Assembly (NCBI GenBank): GCA_002914845.1
Contig: JXTC01000353.1
Location: 6,582-70,581 of the forward strand
DNA length: 64,000 nt
Reading direction: 5' to 3'
From: Trema orientale
Taxonomy: Eukaryota > Streptophyta > Magnoliopsida > Rosales > Cannabaceae
Under the pieces are notes generated by a model, which was not told the DNA's origin, did not search any database, and was given only the letters and a program-made list of their open reading frames with translations. Shown here piece by piece: positions 1 through 11,649 of this stretch (position 1 is its first letter; the number at the start of each line of letters is the position of its first letter). The position numbers and the translations under genes were made by a program.

Positions 1-1417
1 TGAGATGCCTCATGCGGGTCATGTGACTGCTAAATGGTTTTCCTGCAACTGTGTAACAGCAGGCCGTCCACGTAGCAAGTGATCCGAGAATGGGCCCCAC
101 ATTGCCCACGTGGCGAACGATTAAGTTAGTGGGCCCCACAGGAAGAATTTTAATATTTTATAACAATGGAATACCATTTAAGAGGCACTCTGTAATTTAC
201 CTTTTTCATTAGTAATGTTTTGAAACTTTAGCAGACTCTGAGTCTGACTTTATCAATGTAATGCCATGCATCTGAGATAATAAGACTATTTTTGGTTTTT
301 CAGAAAAATATCCTCAAATGGAAGAGTATTCCCATCTCCCCACAAAGAATAATCCAAAGATAAACCTAAACTAGTAAAAGTGTGAGCTGTCATATTTTGT
401 TTAAACGATAAATGATAGCACTTACTACCTCCCACAAAAGAAAACAACTCAATAATATTAAATACCAAAACACCAACAATGGAGTCAAAAGAATGAGAAT
501 TCACTGAATAAACTACATTGATGGTAGTACATTCCACATACGAGATCAGTAGACCTCTCGTTCGAGCAAGGAGCAACTCATCTCTCATGGTCATGAGTTC
601 AGCCTGCTTAACGTTGGAGAACTAATTTTTGCAAAGGACTAATTTTTTATTTTAAAAAAAATGTTTCAGAAAAATATGAAATAATGGATCACACTTCTTA
701 CTTTAGCCGAAATAATGGGCCAACTTCTAGTATTGAAATTACCTAGCCAGAATTGCAATAAAATTAGTACTAGATTAAGGGCAATAATTTGTATGTATAT
801 GAATATCATATGCTTTACAGAGTCAGGAGAAGCAGATTAAGTCTATATTTGACCTTTAAGTAAAAAACATAAACGAATAATTTCAAATAAAAGCTGACAT
901 TCAACATTACACCATTTGTGGAGACTAAAATTAAATACTTATCCACTCAACAGAAAATTTTATCCCGTAATAAAATTCCACAAGTAAATTTTGACTCGTT
1001 TTGAGGTGCGAAGAAATCAACGATTTTCATTTCTCCACTTTCCTTTACAGCTGTGTTGTGTGCCAACTAAGGATGCGTATAGATATAGTTATGTGACGGC
1101 CAAAGAAGACGACAATATAATAAAGCCTCATCTTTATAAAGTCCTTTTTCTGACCGAAGTTGGGATTATAAGTTAGTGGCCCGTCGATATTTAATTTTTG
1201 ATGTTGTATTTTAATGTTAGATATATAGTTCTTGATGACTTAAATAATAGTCAAAGTTCCACAAGTAAGTTCTAACAAAAAGATGACAGTAATTCAAAAG
1301 GGGAAAAAAAAAATCAGACGGTGTAGATACTACTAGATAGATCTAACAAATGGCAGCAAAATGTTTGTGGATTTAGGATAATACATATTCCGTACAGTTT
1401 TATTATCTTTGTCTAAG
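1..1417. other. AT-rich spacer, no gene seen
   Basis: No reading frame here resembles a protein, and the short open frames lack any recognisable motif. The first 150 bases are somewhat richer in GC than the rest. I see no RNA gene or clear transposon end. Confidence 0.5.
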
Positions 1418-1710
1418 GGATAATATCATTTTTATACCCTGTATTTTGACACTTTGTTCAATTTATACCTTCTGTTTTGGTTATTATCAACATTGACCCT
1501 TAGATTTAAAATCTGTTACAAATTTATACTCTGACACCAATTTAGAACAGTTAATTTACCAACAACTTGGTAAATTAACTGTTCTAAATTGGTGTCAGAG
1601 TATAAATTTGTAACAGATTTTAAATCTAAGGGTCAATGTTGATAATAACCAAAACAGAAAGTATAAATTGAACAAAGTGTCAAAATACAGTATAAAAATA
1701 ATAATAACCC
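1418..1710. repeat. Near-perfect long hairpin (foldback element / MITE-like)
   Basis: Two arms of about 145 bp, 1418-1562 and 1567-1710, are near-perfect reverse complements around a 4-base spacer (caac at 1563-1566). Only a few mismatches and small gaps occur, mostly toward the outer ends, which read as gggataatatc versus gggttattatt. There is no coding potential. No convincing target-site duplication flanks it, so its transposon class is undecided. A transcript crossing it would fold into a long duplex, a possible small-RNA precursor (inference). Confidence 0.85.
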
Positions 1711-3060
1711 TCAAATAAAAAACTGTGGACTTTCCCTCAAAAAAAAAAAAAAAAAGAATTATGTAATCTCTATTCATCATGAGACAATAGAGACACCTTT
1801 AGAGTCTATCCTATCTAATCCAGAGCCTATTCTTTTTCTACTGATATTGCTATCAAAGTAAAAAGTTGAGACCGATTTCCAAAAAAAAAAAAAAAAAAAA
1901 ATGTTGAGACCAAATATACTTCCTTGAAAGTATGACGAATGTCCACTGTACCTATTCATGATAAAATATATTATCAAAATGCCATATAGACGTTGAGTGC
2001 CTTGTTGGGTCAAATTCGTTGTGTAGTAGTTTGTGGAAATTAGATCAATCAAAGTAGATAACCTCTCAGACTCTTGTCTGTATTTATTAGTAGTATTCTC
2101 TTTTTTTCTTTTTTTTTTTCCCTTGAAAGATGTATTTATGAGTAGTATTGACAACTTAAATTGGGTTTATTTTTAGTTTCTAATTGTTTAGCCTCAACTT
2201 CACAGTATAAACTAACTATTGTTCCACACTGAAATCCTTGTTGGAAAAATAGCCTTTCAAAACCATGTTGAGATTCTCAAAATTGAACTTGGATGAATAA
2301 AAAATTGATACACAAAATGTGTCTATTGACTCAAAATTATTGTTTCCAGCTAGAAACTAAATATATGTATGTAAAATGTTTTGTAACACCCAAAACGTTT
2401 TGGAGTTACAAAACATTTTTCATAAAATGGTTTTATGAGAATTTAGTTTTTTGTTGTAACATCCCTCCACTTGAGTTTTATAAGTTGACTCATTCGTCAT
2501 TCACAAAATAACAACTATAGCTGCAGCCTTCTATTCTCTTTTTACTGTCTCCTTCAAAATATTTTTTGGAGTTTTAGATTCAATGTGATAGAATTCTAAC
2601 AACAGTTAGTTTGCCGAAGTGGTTTTATGGTGATACGATTGCTATTGATCAACCATTGTATTCTGGAGACAGCCGCCTAAGGACCTTAACTACTATCGAG
2701 AGGATGTGAATCTGTTTTAAGGATATTATATGATACAAAGTCCTTAATTCCTATCTGTTTGTATTCTTTTCAGATTTTATTATATTATTAGTTGTATAAT
2801 ATCATTCTTATTTGTTCGATCTTATATATATCTTCACCTAACAAAGCCTCCTTCAAACTATTCCCAAACCTTTGCTTTTGTCTTCTGAACTCTACCTTAG
2901 TGAATCTAGTGACAACTGTTTTGGTTTTTGAAGAAAATTGGTTAATGGATTCACAATTAGAGGTAGCTAACTCCCTACTTAGGTGATATCATAGCAGTCT
3001 GCAATCAATTCTCGGATAGCAAAGGCGGTCTCTCTCTTAGGGATCATAGAGTGTCTACTA
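1711..3060. other. AT-rich spacer, no gene seen
   Basis: The stretch holds poly-A and poly-T runs (for example 1739-1755 and 1880-1900) and no supported coding region. Short open frames are low in complexity or lack motifs. Confidence 0.5.
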
Positions 3061-3069
3061 TCTAGTAGA

Positions 3070-3245
3070 TGGGACTAGAGATGGCAATATAACCCATGGT
3101 TACAGATATCCGTGATTATCCTATCCGAACGGGGAGGGAAAAAACTGCTGAAGTAGGAAAATGACTGAGGCAGGGAATAACCGCATCATTAATATGCGGG
3201 TATGGTGCGGGGACGGTATTAGCATAATCCGCACTGCACCCGCCC
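3070..3245. mobile_element. GC-richer transposon-end-like patch (hAT-type style)
   Basis: A patch beginning near tagagatggcaa and rich in cgggg/gcggg stands out from its AT-rich surroundings. The agatggcaa motif followed by GC-rich sequence is the usual look of non-autonomous hAT element ends in plants. The opposite end and target-site duplication were not found. It sits where the 3' LTR of the next element breaks off, so it may mark that truncation. Confidence 0.3.
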
Positions 3246-3339
3246 CTATATATATTTACATAGAATACATATAAATATCTCTTTAATTTTACACTATCTA
3301 TATTCTTATATTTTTGGTAAAATAATGAATTTATTCAAA

Positions 3340-4306
3340 GTCTATCAAGTATCAAAATCATAACCTAAATTTAATTAATTCGTTGGCCACATAAATTAGA
3401 GGCAATAAGAAATGAGAAACATAAATGAATTAACAATAGAAAATAGGCCAATAATTAACAAAATATATAAAACAAAGTATAAAAAGGGTACACCAAATCC
3501 TAAGATAAAGAATCAATCTAAGTATAGTAGAATCTATTGCTAATCTCATAAAGAATTTTATAATTCCAAACAAATTATACAATATGCCAAATACAAAATT
3601 CAAATAAGATTAGGGTGAGAAAGTGAAAGAGAAAACTCTTTCGTGGAGGTAGAACTTCAAGCCTTCAATTCTTCAAGTATCTTTCTCAAGTATCCTCTCC
3701 AAATTTCAGCTCCAAAGCTATCTCTCTAGGATTTTTTAGCTCTCAAAGGTTTGCCTCCTCTCCAATTCTCCTACCTTTGAAATGGAAGTTAAAGTGTGTA
3801 TTTGAAGGGCACTAAGATAACCTAAGAAAGGGAGAAATCTGGCCATCCATTGGTGTTAGATCAAGGGCCAAAAATGGCCTTTAAAGTTTGCCAAATACGA
3901 GTGGACATATGGCTGCAAAATAGAGAAAATTCGACTTGTGCGCGTGCTGAAATCGCATTGGCACCGCAGTGCCCATTTCTGACACTGCGGTGCCAGCGTT
4001 AGTGCTGAGGCACTACGGTGCCACTTTCTAGGCACCGCAGTGCCAGTGCCCTATAGCTTGGGCACCGCAGCGCCTAGCTACTGGTCCAGTTGAGCTTTTT
4101 AGCTCTTTTCGACGCTCTGGGCCTCGTTTTGGCTATTAATGGCTTCATAAACTTCTCTTTTTTAGTGCCAAATATACTCTAAACCTCAATTTCTTATTTT
4201 CTATAATAAAAACACAAAAAAAATTAAAACAATGTAAGTGCTTGAGAACTTACAATTATTTGAACTTGGAGAATACTTGATTTATGAGTAAAATACACAC
4301 TCATCG
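3340..4306 (-). repeat. 3' LTR, truncated
   Basis: It matches 7545-8444 and begins (minus strand) with the same TGATGAGTGTG-type border, one base changed at 4306. About 600 bases at the far end, present in the 5' LTR at 6936-7540, are missing here. Confidence 0.7.
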
Positions 4307-6915
4307 AATACCCCCAAACTCAAACGTTTGCTTGTCCTCAAGCAAAACAAAAGAAAGAAGAAAACAAGTACCAATCATGTACTAAAAACACAAATGACAA
4401 AGTGTGAGTTTTGCATCGAATCAATGACTATGCAAGTATTTCCGAAGTTACAAAATGCTCTAAGTTCAATCAGAAGGCAACCATTGAAAATATCTAGAAT
4501 TTCAACATCAAGCATCAATTTTATTCCACTCAAGACCCTCTTATAAAAGTGTGTGCATAATCAATCTCACTTAACCAAATAAACTCTGAATAGACTTATG
4601 TGCTTAGGAGACTATGAGTTATCTCTAGATAATGTAATTTAGAACTACCATAAGTACATTTTTCAAGTCGCTCTCTGCTAATGTAGGTTATAGTGTCATT
4701 GAAGATCAAGAGGTCTTTCAAGGATTGTATTGCAAGGCTGGGATGAAATGTAGATGAGAAGAGTAATTTTCGGCTAGAATCACCCTAAGTATGCATCACA
4801 ACTCAAGGATCTTGCATAATTCCCCAGAAAATTCACTCACCAATCCCTCCATCGTAATATTTTTCTTCCTTCAATTCTTCTCACAACAAGTTTATTCACC
4901 AAAAATACAAAATCAACTACAATCTTTTATTCATTTTTCTCTTTTCTTTTCTCTTTTTAAATATTTTTTATCTTTCTTTTTTTTTTTCAAACAAGATAAG
5001 GATTGTGATAAAAAAGAAGAAACATGTACTTCACCCCCAAACTCAAAATCAATATTGTCCTCAATATTAAAAAGAATAGAAGGTAATGCACAATTTATAT
5101 CACTTCTTTTCTTTCTTTAAATGATATCAAACCAATCCACCAACAATTCTCTACGCACAACCCAAACTTGTATTTACGCTCAATGAATCATATAAGAGTG
5201 TAATGCAATCATACCTATTGGTGATGAGTTTAGAAAACAGGAATTAATTTGGTGGTTTGGATGTACTTGTGAAAGTGATGAAGGAAATAGGTCGAGTCAG
5301 CCAAGAGGGGTAAACTAGGGGTAAAAAATTCAAGGGTTAGCTTCAAAGGCTCAAACAAATGCTAAATCCTCTCTTCAATGACACTTAACCTAGGATTTCG
5401 CTTCAAGCAATACTCAAATAGGTTTTAGAGCTCATGAGATATCAAACCCTAACTAATGCACATAAGTATTCTCTAAAGCTCAAATTAGTCAAGTAATTAT
5501 GATTCATGGTGCTCAAATATAGAGAGTCAAAAGTAAAATTCAACCAATGTGAGTCAAATACATAGATAATTCAATGAATTACATTCCAAAAGACCTAAAG
5601 AACACTAAGTGACTATACTCATCATCAATATCAAGTCATCTCATCTTATCAAAATTCACAACTTATTCAAAACAACTAAAGAAAAGCAAATAAAATTATT
5701 ATGAAAGACACAAGTCACAGAAAGAAAAGTCATGGCGACCAACAAATAAACTAATCCAAAAGCCAATAAATAATCAACTAATAAGTGTTTACACCGCCAA
5801 ACTCACAATCAACAATATTCAATCCAATTAAGCACAAGGGAGTGAGAAAATATACCTAGGAGGCGAGACATCTCGCCTCCAATTGTGGTGACAACAACGG
5901 TGCTCCGAGCATAGTGGCTCTAAATTGGGGTGACAGGATATTCCTCTATGCCTCGCGTCTTTATGCTCAATTATGTACAAATTAGAAGCTCGTCAAAGAT
6001 CAGCCTCCGTCCATAGTATGTGTCGTACAACATGATATATGGGTCTTGGTTTCGAATGCCCTCAAATTTGGCATTGTTTGGCACGTACGCTCAACTTAAT
6101 TCCGCTTCGGCGCATGTGCATAGTGGGCTTCAATGACTAAAGCTAGAGACGGTGAAGGAGGTTTTGGCCACATAAGATCGTCAAAATGTGAGCTTTGATA
6201 GCCGGTGGCATAATAACTTAGATCCCAAAAGATTGAGATTCGTAAGTATTATATTGAACCTTCTCCTCACTTGAGTAGTCATCATTGAACAACCCAAAGA
6301 TCCTCCTGCTTGTGCTTATCTTCTCTCAGTAGCTTTAACAATTATATATATCTTGTGCATCCCTTGTCGCCGTCTCCATTCTCTCTAACCTCTCTATATG
6401 GAGCTTTGCCTCCTCCGAAAATTGGGCAACTAGCTCTTCAAGGCCGAGAGAAGACTCTGCTTGATGATGCAGAGTGTCAAAGCATGGTGCTGAAATGTTG
6501 GAATTATCACCTAAACTGAGATAGCTTTTTGGATAATTCTAACTCTGATAATCAAAATCGACTATGTCTTCCAACAACTAGTAGGCTTCGTCGGCGGATA
6601 ATTGGTAGAAATTGGTGGTACTATCTCCTCTTTCCACCCATATTCTTGTTTCGAGCCATAAGTTGTCGAGAAAAATTTATAGTTGACACTCCCGAGAAAA
6701 GCCATGATGAGAAAACATCGTGAGCAACTCCTTGTATCTCCACCATGCACAATGAAATGGTTCGTGGCCTCGTTGAGCAAATCGCAAGATGACTTGTTGA
6801 TCTACCATCCAAGTACCTCGTAAAATAAATATAAAGAAAATAAAAATAAAAATAAACACCTAAATTAAAATCAAGCTACTTACTTCTGATATTAATAACA
6901 ATTTAAAAATGTCAA
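4307..6915 (-). other. Internal region of the LTR element, no supported coding
   Basis: About 2.6 kb of sequence with only short open frames, none showing gag, protease, reverse transcriptase, RNase H or integrase motifs. A longer GC-richer patch lies at 5850-6780. The region looks like a LARD-type or deeply eroded interior. Confidence 0.5.
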
Positions 6916-6933
6916 TCCCCGGCAATGGTGCCA
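6916..6933 (-). other. tRNA-Asp-type primer-binding site
   Basis: On the minus strand the site is complementary to the 3' end of plant tRNA-Asp, including CCA, except for two C-to-T changes. Its place directly inside the LTR fixes the orientation of the element. Confidence 0.7.
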
Positions 6934-6935
6934 AA

Positions 6936-8444
6936 ATTCGGTAATGGTGAAAAAACGTTTATAGTCGTTAGAAATAAACGCCCAATACCAAATTAAAATT
7001 TATAATTATCGTCTATTACCTAACCTAGTAAGTCTAATAAAATCTAGAATTAACTAGTAAAGTAGCAAGAAAGGTCGATCCCATAAAGATTGGATTTTAG
7101 ATTAGTTGTTAAGTACTACAATTGTCATAACCTAATTTATCTAGGTATCAAAACTAAATAAATTTAAAATAAAATAAATAAAAATAAAGATAAAAAGAAT
7201 TACGTAAATAAAATATAGAAATTACTATGCACTAATGTACTAAAGACATAATTTCCACTAATTATTCCTAAATTCATCAAATTAAGTAATTATTAGACTA
7301 ATTTCACTAAATTCACTAATCAAGGGACCTAATCTAACCTCATTCCTTCTCTCGAGTGCTGAATGAGATAATATGCTTAAGTACCCAAGTTGATATCTCT
7401 ATCTAACCCGGTTCTCTAAGCACTCACTAAGTTTTAGCCCTTAAGAATTTTCTAATTTGATTATCTAGACGTTGATCGACTCTCGGTCCCACAATAACCT
7501 AAATTATGTTTCCAAATTCCAGTTTATGAAATTAAACTCTCTCAAATATCAAAACTGCAACCTAAGTTCAGCTAATTCATTGGCCACATAAACTAGAGGC
7601 AATAAGCAAGGAGAAACATAAATGAATTAACAATAGAAAATAAGCTAACAATTAACAAAATATGCCAAACAAAGTATAAAAGGGTACACCAAATCCTAAG
7701 ATAGAGAATCAATCCAAGCATAGTAGAATCTATAGCTAATCTCATAAAGAATTTTATAATTCTAAACAAATTATACAATATGCCCAATATAAAATTCAAA
7801 TGAGATTAGGGTGAGAAAGTGGAAGAGAAAACTCTTTTGCGGAGGTAGAACTTCAAGTCTTAAATTCTTCAAGCATCTCTCTCAAGTATTCTCTCCAAAT
7901 TTTAGCTCCAAAGCTCTCTCTCTCTCTAGGAATTTTTAGCTCTCAAAGATTTGCCTTCTCTCCAACTCTCCACCCTTTGAAATGGAAGCTAAAATGTGTA
8001 TTTAAAGGGCACTAAGATAACCTAAGAAAGGGAGAAATCTGGCCACCTATTGGTATTATATCAAGGGACAAAAATGGCCCTTAAAGTTTGCAAAATAAGT
8101 GGACATGTGGCTACAAAATAGAGAAAATTTGGCTTATGCATGTGCTGGTGCTAAGGTAGCATTTCTGGTGCTGAGGCACCGCGGTGCCAGTGCCTTGGAG
8201 CTGAGGCACCTAGCTACTGGTCCAGTTGAGCTTTTTAACTCTCTTTGATGCTCTGAGCCTCGTTTCGACTATTAATGACTTCTTAAACTTCTTTTTTTTG
8301 GTGCCAAATATACACTAAAGCCTTAATTTCTTATTTTCTATAATAAAAACACAAAACAACATTAAAATAATACAAATACTTGAGAACTTACAATTATTTG
8401 GATTTGGAGAATACTTGATTTGTAAGTAAAATACACACTCATCA
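6936..8444 (-). repeat. 5' LTR of the minus-strand element
   Basis: The LTR runs from the TG border at 8444 (minus strand) to just before the primer-binding site at 6916-6933, about 1.5 kb. The half nearest 8444 is duplicated in the 3' LTR. Confidence 0.65.
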
Positions 8445-8892
8445 GTTCGTATAGAATGTATGGATCTGTATAGAATTTGGAGCTGACCTTTTTTTAGAAG
8501 GTCTAACGAGCTACCAGTTTGAATGGGATTCCATGATAGAGCTTATTTAGATGATAAGGTAATTCATTTACATAATGTAGTTATTCTTTTTCTTTTGAAT
8601 TCCGTAATTTGAGTGACAAGATCTGGTAAGTATTTCGATTTTATTTAATAACTTGATTTTATAAGATAATTATGAGAAATTTTATTGAAAAGGAAATACT
8701 TTTTCTATAAATACGTATAGAGTTTCTCATATTATATTCATTTACACTAATACTGACTTGAGCGTCAGAGTTCTTTTCTTTTTTTTTTTTTTTTTGTTGC
8801 AGGTACCCTAGGTGTCCTAAGGAATTCTAATTAAAGTTTTTGTGGTGACCATTTGCCTCTCATTCAAGTAATTGTAGATATCACTGTCTATA
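8445..8892 (+). repeat. Left LTR, 5'-truncated
   Basis: Aligns with about 13966-14390 at roughly 80% identity. Its beginning is missing at the junction with the neighbouring element. Confidence 0.65.
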
Positions 8893-8963
8893 ATTTGGTG
8901 CTTTTGTGGAGCCTTTGGTCATCATTCTCTAAAAATACAAGTCCATCAAGAATTCCTTTAATC

Positions 8964-9089
8964 ATGTCAAATAATGACAGAACTGTGGAGGCCTCTTCAA
9001 TAGAATATCAACTAGCACAGATAGCAGCTCGACTAGAGGCTAGTGAGAAGCGACTCACTGAAGTAATGATCCAGAATCATGCACTCTGA
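8964..9089 (+). pseudogene. gag N-terminal remnant
   Basis: A 41-residue frame starts with MSNNDRTVEASS and continues with a charged helical stretch (QLAQIAARLEASEKRLTEVM) before a stop. The position, about 70 bases after the primer-binding site, and the coiled-coil-like composition fit the start of a gypsy gag polyprotein. The downstream frame is broken by stops, so this is a remnant. Confidence 0.45.
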
Positions 9090-9462
9090 ATAGAGAACTA
9101 GATCCTCAGAGCCATATCAGATACAAATTAGGGCTGATAACCGCAGATCCAGTAACATCTTCTAAGCAAAAGGCAATTTAGGGAATGCTAATGCCCCGCA
9201 TGCTCCGCCTCTATAATTTTCTAATGGATCTCACTTTATCTAGTTCGGTACCCCATCTGCTGAATTTAATCTAATATCAAGAATGCAATCACTAACTCCT
9301 AGTCCAACCAGTTAGATCCCAGGAGGTAGAGTCACCCAATGAGATGTCTCTCCACCTAGTGTGCCTGATGTCTATTCATCTGGAGTGCCCACAGTCCATT
9401 TGAACACATCTAATCTGACTGGAAATCTACCACCTCTACCCCTGTTCCATCCAACTGGAAAT

Positions 9463-10560
9463 TATCCACTGACATCGAAGAGGCAAAGGCACAAAAATTA
9501 GCTAGAAGAAATCTCTAAAGTCAGTCATCATCCATACCTGACCAAGAAGCATTTATTCCGACTCAATTTAGCGATATGAACAAATATCCTCTAGTTCTCC
9601 AATATGACCTTGGTATGGATAAAGTACCTTTAACTGGGTGCAAGAGGAAATGAAGCAATGTAGATCTCGAAGGTGACAAGGAAAAACTCATTATCGATGT
9701 CCCTAAAGACTTTTCCTTTCCTCAAAGAAAAATGCTTTTATAGCCGTGAATCTTGTTCATGGCACCCTCTTTCCAAGAGATAAAAATATATTGCATAAAA
9801 GAGGAACAAATCTCTCATTGTTAGTTCCCAAAAGGATGTAATGAAGATAAAACCAACCGTTTCTTTTGCTTACATATTAGTTATTTCATATTTATATCTT
9901 ATTCAAAAAACTAACATTCTTCTCAACTAATTTCGGCTCTCTCAAAAATTGCTATGTATGAAATCTTCCTCGCTGAATTGCAAGACGATCTTACTATCCA
10001 AAGAGACTTGGCTAATCAACACGAGTTCTCCTTCGAGCAAGCTCATACTCAAAAGAAGGACCTTGAAGCACAATTGAAACATACTTCGTGATGTCTTATG
10101 TGAAGTATTGCTCATGCTTAAACATGAAACAATTATGCTAACACCAATTTCTTTGGCCGAACTCAATTGTGCTTTAAGGTCTTTCTTTTGAGTATGAGCT
10201 TGCTTGAAGGAGAACTCGTGTTGATTGGCCAAGATATTTTTATTTCTTGGAAAAAGGGTGGGCCATGAATAAGATCCGAGGTTATAGAAGCATTTTTCTC
10301 CAAGGAAAGGTCTTTACGGACATCGATAATGAGTTTCCCCTTATCGTCTTCGAGATCTATGTTGCTTCATTTCCTCTTGCACCCAACTGAGATACTCCAT
10401 CCATACTGAGGTCATGTTGGAGAACTAGAGGAGACTTGTCCATATCACCATATTGAATCAGAATGGGTGCTTCTTGCTCGGGTATGGATGATGATTGACT
10501 TTGGAGATTTCTTCTAGCTAATTTCCATGCCTTTGCCTCTTCGATGTCGGTGGATAATTT
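9463..10560. repeat. Imperfect inverted duplication (about 0.4-kb arms)
   Basis: The plus strand of 9463-9790 resembles the minus strand of about 10245-10560. An inner pair, 10014-10078 and 10167-10232, are also reverse complements. The same decayed coding sequence (STDIEEAKA..KLARRNL) is thus present on both strands. The centre lies near 10120. It lies inside the gypsy-like element. Confidence 0.7.
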
Positions 10561-10773
10561 AATCGGAACATGCTTCATGACATCTTCTGCAAAGTATTGC
10601 TCATACTTAGTCAAAGAAGGTAATATTGAAGAGGGGCCATATAGCTTGTGAAGTGCACAACGAATCACGTTAGTCCATTTGAAATAAGAAGGAAGGCTAA
10701 TTGGAATACCTGTTGAAATCTTTGGCACTAAACTCCAAAGGCTTGATTTTGATAAATTTTCCTCGATAAACAA
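10357..10773 (-). pseudogene. Unrecognised transposon-borne coding fragment
   Basis: A 138-residue open frame lies in the right arm and beyond the inverted duplication. It contains STDIEEAKAWKLARRNL and no motif I can assign. Its inverted copy at 9463-9660 carries stops and frameshifts. It lacks any clear promoter context and lies within LTR-element debris, so I treat it as a remnant of a captured or transposon gene rather than a working gene. Confidence 0.3.
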
Positions 10774-11082
10774 TTTTTTGGCGTTTCTATTCCCTACTAC
10801 CTTAAACTTCGCACCAGAGGAATGTCATTAACAGATTGACCTGCGAGGAAAAAAGTGTTAAAACATTAGCCAATTTAAGAGAATTTAAATGATCTTTGGA
10901 CAAGGGTAGATGAATGAAATTTATGTTCCTATGATTCGTTCGGACCAAATTTATATTCTTAAACAACAAAAAAGTAACACCCCTTGAAACCTTTGTCGTA
11001 AGAATAATGGTCTTCTATGAACTGTTGGTTTTTCTAATAGACAAATAAGTACCGACCCAAATCGCTTTGGTTTTCCTTTATC

Positions 11083-11641
11083 TAGGGCTGAAAATTGGTC
11101 GATTTTTACCAAATTCCCACTAAACCGAATTTCTCGGTCCTAATATATTGAAAACCGAAATCAACCACTAGAAAAAAAAAAATCTGCTAGAACCGAATTT
11201 TCAATTTTTAGCAAATTTCAGTATTTATTAAGTAATAAATATAATTAGTACTTTATACTTAACATATTAAGCAAATGGCTTAATGGTTAATGTGCTTTTG
11301 TCTTAGGTGCACTTGGCCTAGGCTTGTTGAGTTTGAATCCCACTAACGTCAATTTTTTCGGAAATGACAAATAACATTTTTAAAAAATAGGTGAAGTGAT
11401 AGTATTGAGATTGCTAAATAGATTTTAGGATTTGCCGACCATTGTGTTGGTTGTTCTTGAATGTTTAAAATATCTTAACGTAGTATATATATTATCGATC
11501 GGTTTTGGTTTAACCGAAATTTATATTTCTAAAACCAAAACCGACCGAAACATTCGATGCTGACGTGATAGCAAGAATTCGGTTTTTTTATGGTCAATTT
11601 TTCGGTCGAGTTCGACGAATCAATTTTTTCTTACACCCCTA
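11083..11641. mobile_element. hAT-type MITE with perfect 8-bp target-site duplication
   Basis: The ends are inverted (tagggctgaaaatt... and ...ttacacccta-like), with internal sub-terminal repeats of accgaa/ttcggt type. The 8 bases cctttatc occur directly on both sides (11075-11082 and 11642-11649). Eight-base duplications are typical of hAT elements. It is about 559 bp and non-coding. Confidence 0.8.
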
Positions 11642-11649
11642 CCTTTATC

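Larger units (their letters stand above)
3340..8444 (-). mobile_element. Degenerate LTR retrotransposon on the minus strand (Asp-tRNA primed; non-autonomous/LARD-like)
   Basis: Two direct repeats (about 3340-4306 and 7545-8444) share roughly 85-90% identity by eye and are the aligned parts of two LTRs. The outer LTR border reads TGATGAGTGTG on the minus strand. Next to the 3' LTR is a purine tract (agtttgggggtatt, reverse of 4307-4320). Internal to the 5' LTR, bases 6916-6933 read tccccggcaatggtgcca, matching the 3' end of tRNA-Asp except for two transition-type differences, as in Athila-like primer sites. The internal region is only about 2.6 kb and carries no recognisable gag or pol. The 3' LTR is cut short near 3340. 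It abuts the truncated LTR of the next element at 8444/8445, so nested insertion followed by deletion is likely. Confidence 0.75.
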
